Assembly: GCA_021186555.1 (NCBI GenBank)
Contig: JAJKFL010000013.1
Location: 11,711,243 to 11,775,242, forward strand
DNA length: 64,000 nucleotides
DNA from: Reticulitermes speratus
Lineage: Eukaryota; Arthropoda; Insecta; Blattodea; Rhinotermitidae
Direction: 5' to 3'
A model generated the notes under the pieces. The model saw only the letters and a program-made list of their open reading frames with translations, was not told the origin of the DNA and made no database searches. The position numbers and the translations under genes are program-made. This document shows, one piece after another, positions 10,253 through 21,672 of the stretch. The first letter of the stretch is position 1. Each line of letters opens with the position of its first letter.

Positions 10253-11394
10253 ATGAGGCTGAATTTGTTGGCTAGCTATTAGCTTCCCAAGAAGCATTCT
10301 GCTCCAGTTAGCTATCTTTTTGAATGCAAAATGGGAAGTACAGGATGTCTTACGTGAGTAGTACAAAGGCTGTGTTTAATGAAGCACCACATCATGAAGG
10401 GTGGAGGACAGTGGTCGAACGCACACCGTGGCTCTTTCAGCCTCCCCCCCCCCCCCCAAGCCGGAGGAAGCCATCCAAAAATTTAAAGTAGTCAAAATAC
10501 ACAAGTGTAGAGTGTTAACTAGAGAGAAATGGGTAGCTGTATAACTACTGGTATTAGTTCCTGCTAGCATCACCATTTGAAAGATGTCGTCTTGCTTTCC
10601 TATATTATCTGCCAGATGTAAATTTAGGAACAGCTGTATTGGTTGTATAAACACTAGACGAAAATCTACATGAAGATCGGAGAGAAACGAACCGACAGAG
10701 TATTTTAAACGAGCATGCAACGTGGATCTGTAAGAAAGTTAACGGGGGATCCGGAGTCAGACGGAGCGACAGCGGCCGGAAGGAAGCTGTCTGCCGATAA
10801 GGCCACTAGGATGCGCGCGACGTGCTGGCCAGATAAGCTGATGCGTGCTACGGCACAGACGATGATAAATCACGAAGCAAAGTCTGTACAAATACGTAAT
10901 GAACTTGAAATGGAACAGCACAATCTGGCACAGCTGTGCAGCAGTTCTCAAAACAGGAAGGAGCGAAAGGTACGAGGAAGACAGAAGTCCCTCAGAAACA
11001 TCCGAGTAACTGGTTTCTGTTAGAAGCACAAGGTTTTAATACTAGTAACTCCGAGACAGGGGTTTATGTGGGTAAATGCAATGCAGATTCTCGTCGAGTG
11101 GTTGCCCGAAAACAGCATTTTCATCCGAAACTGCAGTAGACCCTGTACCTAGGCGCCACGGAATTTAGAAAGCAGAGATAAAGACCAACCCCATCGCACC
11201 TTCATTATCACCCTAATATCAACTGGGATTGATTTCGGAATTTCAAGTCAATAGTAATTTTATTGCTGTAGGTAATTACAGTTACATGGAGTCTTTACCG
11301 TGCAAAGTGTAATTACTCAACTGTCCTTACGATGTGAGGTAACGAAATTTTAACCTTTATTTTTCGACACGTTATAATATAAACAAACAAACTC
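10253..11394. other. Poly-C run; no supported gene
   Basis: A run of about 15 C lies near 10444-10458. A 102-codon frame on the plus strand (10715-11023) and an overlapping antisense frame show no motif or compositional support, and I do not call them genes. Confidence 0.45.
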
Positions 11395-11560
11395 CATGGA
11401 GCAGAGTCCTTCCTGAGAAGCTAACAGGTCCTCAGCTAGTCAAGAAATTTATGGAACCCAAAGGTTCATTACCGCATTCACAAGCGCACGCCACCTGTCC
11501 CTATCCCGAGCCAGAGCATTCCTCTCGTAACCCTTTCCCACAGTTTGCGTCGTACCAAAG
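11395..11560 (-). pseudogene. Antisense LINE 3' region
   Basis: The plus strand reads GGAGCAGAGTCCTTCCTGAG, CCTCAGCTAGTCAAGAAATT, AAGGTTCATTACCGC and CTATCCCGAGCCAGAGCATT. These blocks recur, in the same order and orientation, at 33175-33330 and 55500-55640, next to recognisable LINE coding tails. The sequence that follows, 11561-11830, may belong to the same repeat, but I could not confirm that within the window. Confidence 0.55.
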
Positions 11561-12184
11561 GATCAGTCCAAGTCCGAAGCCTTGGTAAATATTTCGTTAA
11601 GACTGTAAGCTTTTACGGTCAGGAGTTGTTAGCACCTCGCCCAACCCCCAAGCTGGAGGACCACTCCTTGTCGGCTGTCCGACACTGCTTATTCAATATA
11701 GTCGCAGCTACCCTCCATGTCTGGAAACCATTCCTCCATCCGCAACCTGAGGACACGCCATGCTGTTGTGACAGGGACCCACTTATCGCGGAGATACGTA
11801 TACAAGGACGCTATTTTATCTAACAACTCTCGTAACTACCGCAATCAGACCGTTACGCGCGAAGACACAGCAGCGACCGGCGCTCTTCCTATCTGCTGTG
11901 AGTCGAGGTCCACGCCTCTTAGTTCTGTGCATTGAAGTCAATAGTACGTTTCTCCTCACCATATTTAAAGACGCCGTCGGAAGGGTTATCCTTCCGCTAA
12001 AAAACACGTTGTTTAGGCTACTGCATGTCGTAGTATTATACTACAAGTTAAGGCGCCGATGGGAAGTGAAAAGCGACGGTTGTCAGATTCAGTATGTCCC
12101 TGTATTACGTCTGCAACCCTCTAGCAAACAGGTCGCCTGTGTAAACACTTCTTCGTAGTCCTAAACTAACATGAAATAAAATGC
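11561..12184. other. No supported gene
   Basis: Overlapping short frames only. The first half (to about 11830) may be further repeat sequence attached to the LINE tail. There is no internal second copy to prove it. Confidence 0.35.
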
Positions 12185-12300
12185 TTCTCGAAAATATTAT
12201 AGTAACTCAGCTGGAGAAGGAATTCAATGCCTTTTATGGAACGCGAAGGTTCATTACCGCCATCAGAAGAGTCCGCCTTCAGCCGGATATATCTAATCAC
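12185..12300 (-). pseudogene. Weak antisense LINE 3' fragment
   Basis: CAGCTGGAGAAGGAATTC followed by GGAACGCGAAGGTTCATTAC and CCGCCATCAGAAGAG follows the order of blocks in the LINE 3' regions at 11395 and 55495, but with low identity. Confidence 0.3.
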
Positions 12301-12656
12301 TGTTCAAAAAGTGAAATATTAAATTTCATGCAATTTAACCAAACGCCAAACGGCTCGCTGTGAGAAAGGTGACTGTTATGCTGAAGTATCTAACGTTCTT
12401 GTGCATCAGGGTGTATGACGGGCCTTTGGGTTAGGTTTGGAACAAGTTACCGTGGCATCGTCAGGAGGACAAGTGTGTAACATGGCGCTACACAGCGCTG
12501 GACGGTGACTCAGTGAAACGAACTGTACTGTGCGGGTCTTTGTAGAAACCACTTCAGGTATACAAAGACTCAAAGTGTCCAATTTGTTACTTTACGTAAA
12601 GTAAACGTGCCGTCCGCGGGCACTGAACGGTCCGCAACCATCCAAGTCAATCCAAG
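12301..12656. other. No supported feature
   Basis: No motif or repeat recognised before the SINE target duplication. Confidence 0.5.
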
Positions 12657-12666
12657 CCTGTCTGAT

Positions 12667-12909
12667 GGGCCATGCTATGGCTCAGGAGGAGGCCCGGGTT
12701 CGATCCCGGGTCAGTCCATGTGGAATTTTGGTAGACAAAGTGGCACTGGGACAAGGTTTTCCCCGAGTACTTCGGTTTCCCCCTTCAGGTTCATTCCACA
12801 GGTGCTCCATTACACGAAGAAGTGGAAGGTAAAAAACAGGGTTGCACAATAAGCCTTAAGCCTGCGGTGGTTCGTAGAATCTGCTGCGGGGCCCTTCTTT
12901 AAAAAAAAA
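12667..12909 (+). mobile_element. tRNA-derived SINE (family A) with internal head deletion
   Basis: Same family as 5086-5365: it starts GGGCCATGCTATGGCTCAGG, keeps the B box GGGTTCGATCCCGGG and the body GTGGCACTGGGACAAGG, and ends in an A9 tail. It is bounded by the 10-bp duplication CCTGTCTGAT at 12657-12666 and 12910-12919. About 24 bases between the A and B boxes are missing relative to the other copy, so the promoter spacing is strongly shortened. Confidence 0.92.
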
Positions 12910-12919
12910 CCTGTCTGAT

Positions 12920-13813
12920 ATTCATTCCGTGCGTTGTGATTGTAATTAATTACTTTACATACCGTATGTAAATTTGTTGGTATATGTAATTAATTACTGC
13001 CTATCTATGTGCTTTATTTAGGAGACAATTAGCATCTTACTCTATCTTGTCCGTCTGTCAGTCTTATAGGCCTCTCATTGTAGAACATATTTTAATATTA
13101 CTGATCAAATCATTTTATTGATTTTTAACTCGCACGTGTATCATGTCGCTGCTGTTACTAATTCCATATTTATTTTGCAATAAACAGCGTGATAGAATTA
13201 TTAATAAATAATGAATTGTAACGGACACTGACGCAAGCGGTTGCGCCGTAATTCGAGGTACTGAATCGAAATTTGTGTACAGGTCTTGAGGAAAGCACAC
13301 GAAGCACTGGTAAGGGCAGATCCTGGGCCTTCTGAATAGGAAGAGCAGGCTGCTAACCATTCGATGGCTAACATACATTTGTGTACCTTGTAATTCGCTT
13401 TGATCAACAATACCAACGTGGCGGTAGTTTCAACAAGACAGGGGTGAATTCAGTAGTCCTACAGGATCTTAAATTTTTAGGATCTCAAATTTTTTATGTG
13501 ACGTGTTTAAAAAATAGACATACAAGGCCAAAATCATTTACGGCATGTTCTTATTCTGAAAACTGGATATCGGTTATACAAAATGTCATATTTCCTGCCT
13601 CACTAGACGCACGTTGTCCCGTAAAAGTCCCCAAAATCACCCCGCGTCTTAACACCGGGAAATTCAATCCGCAATAATACCTTGCTAATTATACGGTGCG
13701 TCTTATCACTTGTAGAATCTTATTAGGCGGGAATTACGGTAATTGTTCTGACACATCGCGGTGACATCGTCCCTTGGCGAGGACGCTTCTATCACGGCCC
13801 TTGTTTCTTTTTA
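12920..13813. other. No supported feature
   Basis: AT-rich first half. Open frames under 100 codons without motifs. Confidence 0.5.
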
Positions 13814-14200
13814 GGCGCGTTTGCACAGTCGCGAAAAGCGCCTATTGTTTCGTTCTGACCATCTGTCTGCAAAGTATCATAGCGGCTCCCACCGGACGGA
13901 TTTCCGTCAAATTAGGTATGTGGGACTTCCATGCAAATCTGTCGAGAGAAAAAGAAACATATCTGGTTAAAATCAGTCAAAAATATCGGGCACTTTACAG
14001 AGACCTAAGTACGTTTTACCGGTGCCGGCGACATAAATTTGCCATAAAAGCACTGTTGCGCAGCACTCAATCTTTCTACATCGCCGACAATGACATGTAG
14101 TTCAACAGCACACACAGAACACATCGCTGCTTCTCCACCGCAAAAATGGTCAAGGAACGGGCCACAATCTTACGCTATGCGTACATTATCTGTGTTGTCT
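13814..14200 (+). mobile_element. Interspersed repeat of the GGCGCGTT family, copy 1
   Basis: It starts GGCGCGTTTGCACAGTCGCG and includes CACCGGACGGATTTCC, TATCGGGCACTTTACA, TGACATGTAGTTCAAC and CCACAATCTTACGCTATGCG. The same blocks occur in order at 53616-53984 (plus) and, reversed, at 35378-35932 and 49998-50355. No protein is encoded. A non-autonomous DNA transposon is likely, because the reversed copy at 35378 carries GGCGCGTT near one end and AACGCGCC at the other. Confidence 0.65.
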
Positions 14201-15009
14201 TTTTCGTGCTGTTTGTACTTCTAACGGTGATGCCAGCTACTTCAGTGGCGTTAAGTACATGAGAATATCCCTACAAGAGGTCCTTTAACTACAAATCTGC
14301 TAGCCATTTATTTTACAAACACAGCAACTATTTACGCATGCAGTTATGTACCTTAGAGTCCACAAACAGAAAAGCACAGATGGGCGCAAAGAGCTTTTTA
14401 TGCCGTAGGGCGCTCCTATGTAGCGGAATAACAATGCGTGTGCTTGACTTGAGAGAGATGCGTGTGTTTTGGCCCTGGCCACGCAGATACACGGCGCAAT
14501 GTGGATGTAATCCTAAGCTGTGTGTAACCAAACAACTCACTTCGTCACATGAATCTAGTTTCTATCTGAAACTCAGCGCAGGTGGATAGAATTACACCCT
14601 TTCCTCTCTAGATACCCGAAAACATAAGTTCACTTGCACAATTATTATGACAGAACATATTCCCTGCCACTTTGTTCTCACTGTGACACCAGGCGGTCAT
14701 GACATATGTCTAACGTACGTACTACAATTATTTGTTAATTTAATTTTACCTCTGAATGAGTTATAGAAATTCGAGCAGCAGGTTTGTTCTATATCAAGAA
14801 GTGGTTGTGGCCTATTACAATCCACTATCACGACATTCATCTGGAAAGGTAATGAAAATTACGAAAAGTATAATAGGACATCAAGTACGATGCATGATGT
14901 TGGACACCTGTACTTCATGGATACCTGTACTTCATGGATTACCCATCAGCCGTGCTACTTCTCCCCGTTAAGTGTCTTCTTCTCCGCCTGTTCCCCCCTA
15001 ATACAGTAT
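14201..15009. other. No supported feature
   Basis: Apart from a 17-bp direct doubling (ACCTGTACTTCATGGAT) near 14908-14941, I see no structure. Confidence 0.5.
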
Positions 15010-15335
15010 ATTTGGGTCTCTTCCATCGTAATATGGGTCGTCATTGGCTCTTCTTCCACCAGGGTCAGCTATATTTTAAAGCGTTTAATGGAATGCGGAT
15101 TATGTAAGTTTCCTCTAAATCTCTATCCATTGTGTCCTGTTTTTTACAATTTATTTCTTGAAGAGAAATCGTCCATTCTGCTATGATACCCTAATTTTTA
15201 AAATCCCTTCCTGTTCAGCTCTTCACACTTCATAATTCTGTTGTCTGAATGTTATTCCCTTTTTTTTATTATGGTCCATGTTTCGCTGCCACATAAAACC
15301 ATTAGAACAGTCAAAACCTCATAGTTCGTTAATGG
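15010..15335 (-). pseudogene. Decayed LINE C-terminal region, antisense
   Basis: On the minus strand, VLCGSETWTI (near 15300) corresponds to the LYGSETW motif after the LINE reverse transcriptase. Further on come an NRTQW piece and a GGRRANDDPYY piece with stops between them. Motif order fits a Jockey-like element, but decay is heavy. Confidence 0.4.
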
Positions 15336-15387
15336 TTTTCCTTGTCTTTCTCTTCAATGTTCTTCAAATAATATCCCCTCTCTACGT

Positions 15388-16945
15388 ATACAAAGTGTTC
15401 TGCGACGTAATGGTCAAACATCAGGGCGTGTTCTACAGGTCATTTGAATTAAAAAAAAAGTGTAATAAACTCTAGTTTGTCTCGACACTGATATCAGGCT
15501 ACGTACTAGCTTAAAGCAGCACTGAATACATTTATTTTCAATTCGCCTTTATTATCATCACTTTAAACGTCTACAACGACATTTAAGTTTCAAGTTGTTA
15601 CAAAACGCGTTCGAAATGCCAACCATCAACAGTATGCATGCTGCCAGTCGCTGTGCCATTGAATGTTGCCACTGGATGTCTCCCAGTTAATTTCTGATAC
15701 CAACGGCGGCTTCATTTGTGGCCTCCACTAACTGATGCCTTCCTGCTGGCTTGCCACCGTGATACACTCTACTTGTCACTGTCCCACAGAAACAAATCTA
15801 ACGGTTCAAATCGGGTGACCGAGCAAGCCAAGTCACAGGCTCATTTCTTCCAATCCATCTTCCTTTACAACTTCCGCTCAAAAATTCCGTTACCTCTCTG
15901 CCGGAACGTGGAGGTGCCCTGTCATGTAGGAATTCCTCCTCGTCTTGCAAGAGGCACATCATCTAAATACAAAGGTAATTAATTTTCCAGAAAATTTCTG
16001 TAATACGGAGCTCTCAAATGTCCCTCGATAACATGTGGTCCAATCAGGTTATAGTCTAATACACTTTAACCGAACATCGCAGTTGAAAATGGCATTGTGT
16101 TACCTGGTGTGAATTTTCCTGTGCACAAGAGTGCACTCCTTGTGTTGGTAATACCGTTCCGAGTAAATACAGCCGCCATCTGTCAAACGAATGCAAGGCG
16201 GAATTTGTAGTCGTGGTTACAGCCATTTACAAAATCGTACACCTTTGGCGTTTACCACCTTCATGTGTCGATTGTGTAGAAATCTGGGAGCCTCAACCTC
16301 CTGGAACCCTAAGGGCCTGTCCAGGCCTGTAATGGGATTGCTTTACCTTATTACACCTTTGGCGTAACATCCCGGTAAAAGGTGTTGTACTCTTTGAAGG
16401 TGATACTGACAGAAACCATCATGATGCAAAATTCTCCATACTGCGTCTGTGCTACACCAGTCATCCTGGAAATTGTGCGTACACTTGTACTTGGGCTTCG
16501 TTGCTCTGTTGCCAGAACATCACCTTCTGCATGCCTTTGTTGTTCGCGCTCTGTATTCGCTCATAGCAAGTAACCAGTCTCCCTCAGAACTGTGTGAACG
16601 GCTTCAAACGTTCTGCGAGGTGAGTGACGTTACCGGCATTCCAAAATAGTGGCTACAATTTCCATTGCAAAAAACCGTATACTAAACGCACCTCGGCATA
16701 TTCTTCATTTGTATAAGAGTTAGGTATTCTGACTACCCCACCGTACAACACAACACAACCACTAGCCAAGAAAATGTACAAGCAGGAACTCGATCACTTT
16801 GCAGCAGTGTTAGCTCAATTCACTGGCGCGTAACTTGATAACGGTGTCGAAACGGACTGTAATGCACTAGACATCGTTTTCTCCAAATGACCTGTAGAAC
16901 ACGCTCCTTAAATTTGGCCATTACGTGCGGAACATCCTGTATATA
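15388..16945 (-). mobile_element. Degraded Tc1/mariner-like (DDE) transposon with ~100-bp terminal inverted repeats
   Basis: The left end (TACAAAGTGTTCTGCGACG, then GTAATGG, CGTGTTCTACAGGTCATTTG) and the complement of the right end (TACAGGATGTTCCGCACG, GTAATGG, CGTGTTCTACAGGTCATTTG) match over about 100 bases. The minus strand holds transposase pieces in the correct order: VWRILHHDGFCQYHLQRVQH (end of the helix-turn-helix region) near 16400-16450, then a segment near 15900 with RNSYMTGHLHVPAERGN, then RFEPLDLFLWDSDK near 15800, which corresponds to the SPDLTPLDFFLWG block of the DDE domain. Stops and frameshifts abound. A SINE is inserted at 16252-16351. Confidence 0.75.
16252..16351 (+). mobile_element. 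5'-truncated SINE (family D) nested in the DDE transposon
   Basis: The segment CCTCAACCTCCTGGAACCCT, AAGGGCCTGTCCAGGCCTGT and the tail GCTTTACC match the 3' half of the full SINE at 57648-57935. A perfect 14-bp duplication, TACACCTTTGGCGT, flanks it at 16238-16251 and 16352-16365. The tRNA head is absent, so this is a 5'-truncated insertion. Confidence 0.85.
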
Positions 16946-17554
16946 TAATGCATATATGATGTATGGTGGCGAGGTTATGTAAGACCACACAATAATCTAC
17001 AGAGTTATAGTAGAATAATTGCTAACTTCACGATGGATGAAGCGACTGCCGTACATTGAAAGTTACTGTACCGCCATTTTCTGGGAGAAGTGAAGAAAAA
17101 TGCGAATGCAATCAGTAACAGGCATCCAGCCGATATTCGATCCAGGAACCTTGGTAACGCGAATAAGAAGCAATACCACCTGCCGATATAAAGGCACAAA
17201 TATTGTTCCCTTTGCACGACTTTCGCCCGTTATTTAAAGAGCGAACATCTGCGCCTTTCTGCTATTATTCAAACTTCGCTGAAATCCAAAGATAGAATTC
17301 ACTGTGTGCTACTTTTGTCAAATACGAGTAAATTCCTCTAGAAAAGTATGTGTCTGCTTGTTTGCATAAATCCGGGCCCTCGCTCCATGCTTATCTACAT
17401 AAGCAGACAACACTCGTGCTGTTAGCCCCGTATCCCTTTTAATTATTAAGCTCGCCACTTCTGATTCCCCGTTCTCCATACTTTATATGCGCACTACGTC
17501 ATTGTATGCTTGTACTTAACTCGTACAGTCGTCTATAGAAATAGTTTAGAGACG
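16946..17554. other. No supported feature
   Basis: No recognised gene or repeat. Confidence 0.5.
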
Positions 17555-17650
17555 CGCCGGTACATTTATACCACACTACACGGTGTCACATCCCAGAAGA
17601 CAGCAATCTTCACAATCACCCTCGTCAGAACCTCAAATCTCACAGAATAT
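17555..17650 (-). mobile_element. Fragment of the CTTCTGGGATGT inverted-repeat family
   Basis: The plus strand reads CTACACGGTGTCACATCCCAGAAGA and then GAACCTCAAATCTCACAG. The complement gives the terminal block of the family: GAGATTTGAGGTTCT, then TCTTCTGGGATGTGACACCG. Only one terminus is present. Confidence 0.5.
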
Positions 17651-17733
17651 ATTCTGCTGGAGAGTTTAATCTCGGCAGCCTCCAACGAAACACCCAACCC
17701 TGAATACAATAGTTAGGACTACATAATGTATCT

Positions 17734-18172
17734 CAGGCCCGCTCAACCTGTGGCTCCCGTGCAACATGCTACCCGCGACACAGTGGTATGTTGCCCGCGG
17801 GGAAATTAGAAATGAAGATGACTTTTAACCCTTTCCCTGACAAAGCCGAGATAGAACACCAAAGCAAATTTGAAAACTTATGAGCTGCTTATGTATGAAG
17901 ACCATTATTACGTTACTAATTCGTTGCCAAAATATACTACAAATAGAGACACATTAGCCTAGGTTGCGGATTCAATTTTTCATAAATTTTCCTCTTATTA
18001 TCAGTACGTTTGTATTACACATAATGTACAGACAAATACACAGTCAAAATTATACATCTAATTGTACGTGAACTTATTCAGTCTTCATTTTATTTGTTGA
18101 ATTTCATATTGCCCGCATGCAGACCAAATTTTGCTGAAGTTATCCGCATATATAAAAGGTTGAGCAGGCCTG
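17734..18172. mobile_element. MITE with 16-bp terminal inverted repeats, hAT-like ends
   Basis: The left end CAGGCCCGCTCAACCT and the complement of the right end, CAGGCCTGCTCAACCT, differ at one base. ATCT flanks both sides (17730-17733 and 18173-18176). The subterminal GCCCGCGGGG and TTGCCCGC blocks recall hAT elements, but hAT normally makes an 8-bp duplication, so the family is uncertain. The 439-bp body is non-coding. Confidence 0.7.
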
Positions 18173-20711
18173 ATCTGTCCATCTACCAGTTCAGCCAATC
18201 AATAACCTACTCAAATTGACATCTTCTCAGCCATTTCCTCTGTTTCCCACTTCATATTTCGCAAATCCCAGGTTGTAACTTGTTGTCGGTACACCAACCG
18301 GACATAAGGATGAAGATATCACAGTGGTGAAGATTTATATTCAATAATAAATCTTTAAACAGTCCGTCCAACACAACAATGTTTACTCAAAAAGCAGCAA
18401 CATGTTTCAGTCACAATTGACCATCATCGGGTTATCATACAATATTTGAAAGAACGTAAAATGTAATACATATAAATTCATCAACATAAACTACATTAGC
18501 ATCTAATACTATTCATTCAGCAATTTTACACATTAGTTTTAAGTAATTTAAGTGGTTAGCATATTTACCTCCAGGATTAAAATCTTCATTTTGCCCACAT
18601 AATCTTTGTCTGTCCCATGTGGTATTAAGAAAACAACCACAACAATTAGCCATTAGTTCTCGATACAACATTCGCCAACTTCTATTTCTCATGGAAGCAC
18701 GGTGTGTTCTCTGTGAGGTACGAACTGAATGTTTATGTATAATGTATAATAGTTTTAGCATTAAAATATTAGTAAATAAAAACAGACCATCTGTCATGTT
18801 TGTAAAACAGGATCCAAATAAATTTTAAGTTCTGACGACAAAAGTTCTCTGTCAGTCATCCTTCCCGTGTGGTTGCCGAAACACTGTTGCCCTATATTGA
18901 TTTTCTTCGCGCCTGCTACTAAAACTTTTAGTCACCACTGCAGAACCCACTCACTCACACTAGCTCTCTCTCTCTCTCTCTCTGGTCGTTTCGTTTGCTT
19001 GGTTCTAGACGAAAATAAAGTATCCAATTCTTAGTCCATTTTCTCCGGAAGCCCACGAAATCAGAAGACGAGCTGAGAAATTGTCGCCTGGGGGGATGGA
19101 AGGGGAAGTCCCCGTTCATCTCTGAAAAGAAATTCACCGTGATTTCTCAGTGCCGAAGAATTCACATAATTCTCTTTTCTTTCTGTTCCTTCACTTGTCT
19201 GTCTGTCTGTCTCTCAGCTTCTGTCCCGTGCTGTCTGTCTTTTACGTCGTAGGCACAATCAATCTAGGCATATAACAACAATTGATATCAAAGAGTCATT
19301 GTCGAAATTATTGTTACGCGTTTGCAATGAAAATTTGCAGAAATGCATCTATCAGTTTCTCCGTGTCTGTCTATGTAACCATCAGTATGTCTTAAATCGA
19401 GAAATTGTAGCCGTTAATCTGGTATGGAAGGTTTGCACTAAACTTTGTGAATTCAGTCCAGTTTTAGTAAAAGCTGGATAAGTATAACGGACACTTTACA
19501 TGAAGACGCACAATCATTTCTGCTGTCATCTCTTCATCGGAGAGGAAAATATTCCGAAAATAAAGAAAGTTGCTGCGAAAAATGAAAAATATGCTTCATG
19601 CCTAACAAACTTGTTTTTTTTTTAAACAAACCTGGTTTTCGAGACAACTCAAACTAATTTTTGTGTTACATTTAATATTCTGATAAATCTAGAAGAAACA
19701 AAAAACAGCAAACGCAAGAATATTGTTTCACCATGTCTACATTTCCGAACTTGTTGCATCACATAGCGTGTCCTGTCAAATGAACAGAACTCCATGCGGA
19801 AAAATGTACAGTTAACTTGTCAAAGCTGCTAAAGGCACTCAGTATATCAAACATAACGACTGACGGCTGGAACTCTAACCGCTTTGAGAGCGATTGGGAG
19901 AATTAGAGAGAGGCGGTGAAGAAATAGGAAAGAGAAAAGTGTAAAAGATAAACAGATGCATGTCGCGCGTAGAAAAAACTTAATTCAAATCCGTAAAAAG
20001 AGAACTGTATCAACCCGATAATATTTTCAAAGGTTTCTTTTATTCCAACTTCCCCTTTTAAGTGTGCTCCTTCAAAATCGAAATATCTTCAAGTTTATCT
20101 TAATTACCGGTACTTGTACATCGCGGATTCAAACCAGAAGGACTAAGAAGAGTACTGAAAACGGACCGTAGTTTCTCCCCCACCCTACCCACTAGCGTGT
20201 CCGAAATAATGCAATTTTCAAGGTATGTGTTTATTATAACTTTGTGTTCTTTTAAGTATTCAATACGCAACCATCAGACACAGCAACCAATACATCTCCG
20301 CCCCTGAAAAAGTCAACTACATTTATTAAATTACTTCAGCTGAAAAAATTAATGAAACTAATTATGTTGTATTTTATGGTCACATACTTATTAATATGAA
20401 TTCTTTCTCCATACTCTTAGCTACTATTCACCTTCAGTAGTTAGCAAACTGTTACGTAAGTGGTAACAGGACGGCAGGCTGTTCGAACCCGCGTTCAGAC
20501 ACTGACTACACTGGCCACAATGTTTGGCCGCTTTCAGGCCATCACAGACACAGCAGTTTGACACGAGCCACAGCCACTCCATGTCTTGTCCTTTACAGTT
20601 TACTCCACACTTTCTGCTTAATCCTTCGACTTCAAAAGTTACATAGCGTTGTTAAATAACCACAAATCAACAGTCTCTCCCAAACCGCCATTAACAAATT
20701 TTCTGTTCGTC
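18173..20711. other. Microsatellites only
   Basis: A (CT)n run lies at about 18964-18982 and a (GTCT)n run at about 19197-19214. Patches near 18310-18345 resemble the CACAGTGGTGAAGATT terminus of the inverted-repeat family. No gene is supported. Confidence 0.5.
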
Positions 20712-20850
20712 ATATGCTTGATTTCAGGCTTTCGCCTCGGTGTAAATGAGATATTCGCTCTTCTGGCATGTTACGCAGCGTAGGTTGGTAGTTAGTTACC
20801 GACGTTTCGGAACAACTTATCGGTTTCATCTTCAAAGGTTCTCCAAGAAG
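20712..20850 (+). mobile_element. CTTCTGGGATGT inverted-repeat family, one terminus plus core
   Basis: GATTTCAGGCTTTCGCC, GGTGTAAATGAGATATTCGC, TTCTGGCATGTTACGCAGCG and TAGTTACCGACGTTTCGG follow one another. The first blocks recur in reverse at 21640-21690, showing they form the long outer inverted repeat of this family. The core ACCGACGTTTCGG recurs in most copies. Confidence 0.6.
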
Positions 20851-20888
20851 AAATTATCGTATTATCATAATGTGAATATCACACTGTG

Positions 20889-21170
20889 GGCCACGATAGC
20901 TCAGTCAATATAGCGACTCGCTATGGGCCGGACGGTTCTGGTTCGAACCCCCGGGAGGGTAACAGATTTTGTCACTTTTCCACACCCGTCCAGACCGGCT
21001 CTGGGGCCCACCCAGCCTACTCTACAATGGGGAATCTTTCCTACAAGTAAATCGGCCGGGGCGTGGCGTTAACCACCAACTCCCATTTAGCGCCGAGGTT
21101 AAGAATGAGTAGAATTATACCTCTACTCCCCATCTGTGCCTGCATGGCCTCTTGCGGGGCTACCTTCACC
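20889..21170 (+). mobile_element. tRNA-derived SINE (family C), full length
   Basis: The head GGCCACGATAGCTCAGTCAA has an A box, and CTGGTTCGAACCCCCGGGAG has a near-perfect B box. The body includes CAGACCGGCTCTGGGGCCCA and TTAGCGCCGAGGTTAAGAAT, and the 3' end is CTACCTTCACC. At least eight other pieces of this family occur in the window on both strands. Confidence 0.85.
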
Positions 21171-21496
21171 TAATGTCGTATTTCTGAAGATTTCAAAGCA
21201 AAGTAGCCCATTCTTAGCAAATCTCATGCAGTAATTGCACATCCACAGTCTTTTATGGAACTTGTTCGTGCTTCATCCGGCCCTACTTAATTTCGAAAGC
21301 GTCTAATGGTCCTGTAGTTTTAAGAGTGTGTTTAAACTGAATATCACGTATTTTAATATTTTAAGGTGTAAAAATATGTGCAGTTACTGTTGAGGAGTTT
21401 GTTCTTAGCACGTGCACAACAAAAGTTAAAAAATACGATCACCTCTGCCATGTCTGTCTGTCTGTCCTCAGGGAAACTTTATATTGTAAAGTCTTG

Positions 21497-21672
21497 AGAT
21501 CTTCGCGTTTATGGGATGTTACAAAGCGTAGATTAGATGTTAGTTACCGACGTTTCGGGACAACGCATAGGTCCCACCATCAAGGGTCACGCAGTCCCAG
21601 AAGTTCCTCGTGGACTGCTTAACTGCATAACATCCAAGCACAGCGAAGATCTCATTTACACCGCGGCGGAAG
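21497..21672. mobile_element. MITE of the CTTCTGGGATGT family, both termini present
   Basis: The left terminus GAGATCTTCGCGTTTATGGG and the complement of the right terminus, GAGATCTTCGCTGTGCTTGG, match imperfectly, and both continue with ATGTTA. The core GTTACCGACGTTTCGGGACA lies near 21545-21563. No coding potential. Confidence 0.65.

Noticed and set aside
10715-11023. 102-codon frame rich in Arg, Ala and Gln
   Set aside because: No motif, an overlapping antisense frame of similar length, and no conserved neighbour.
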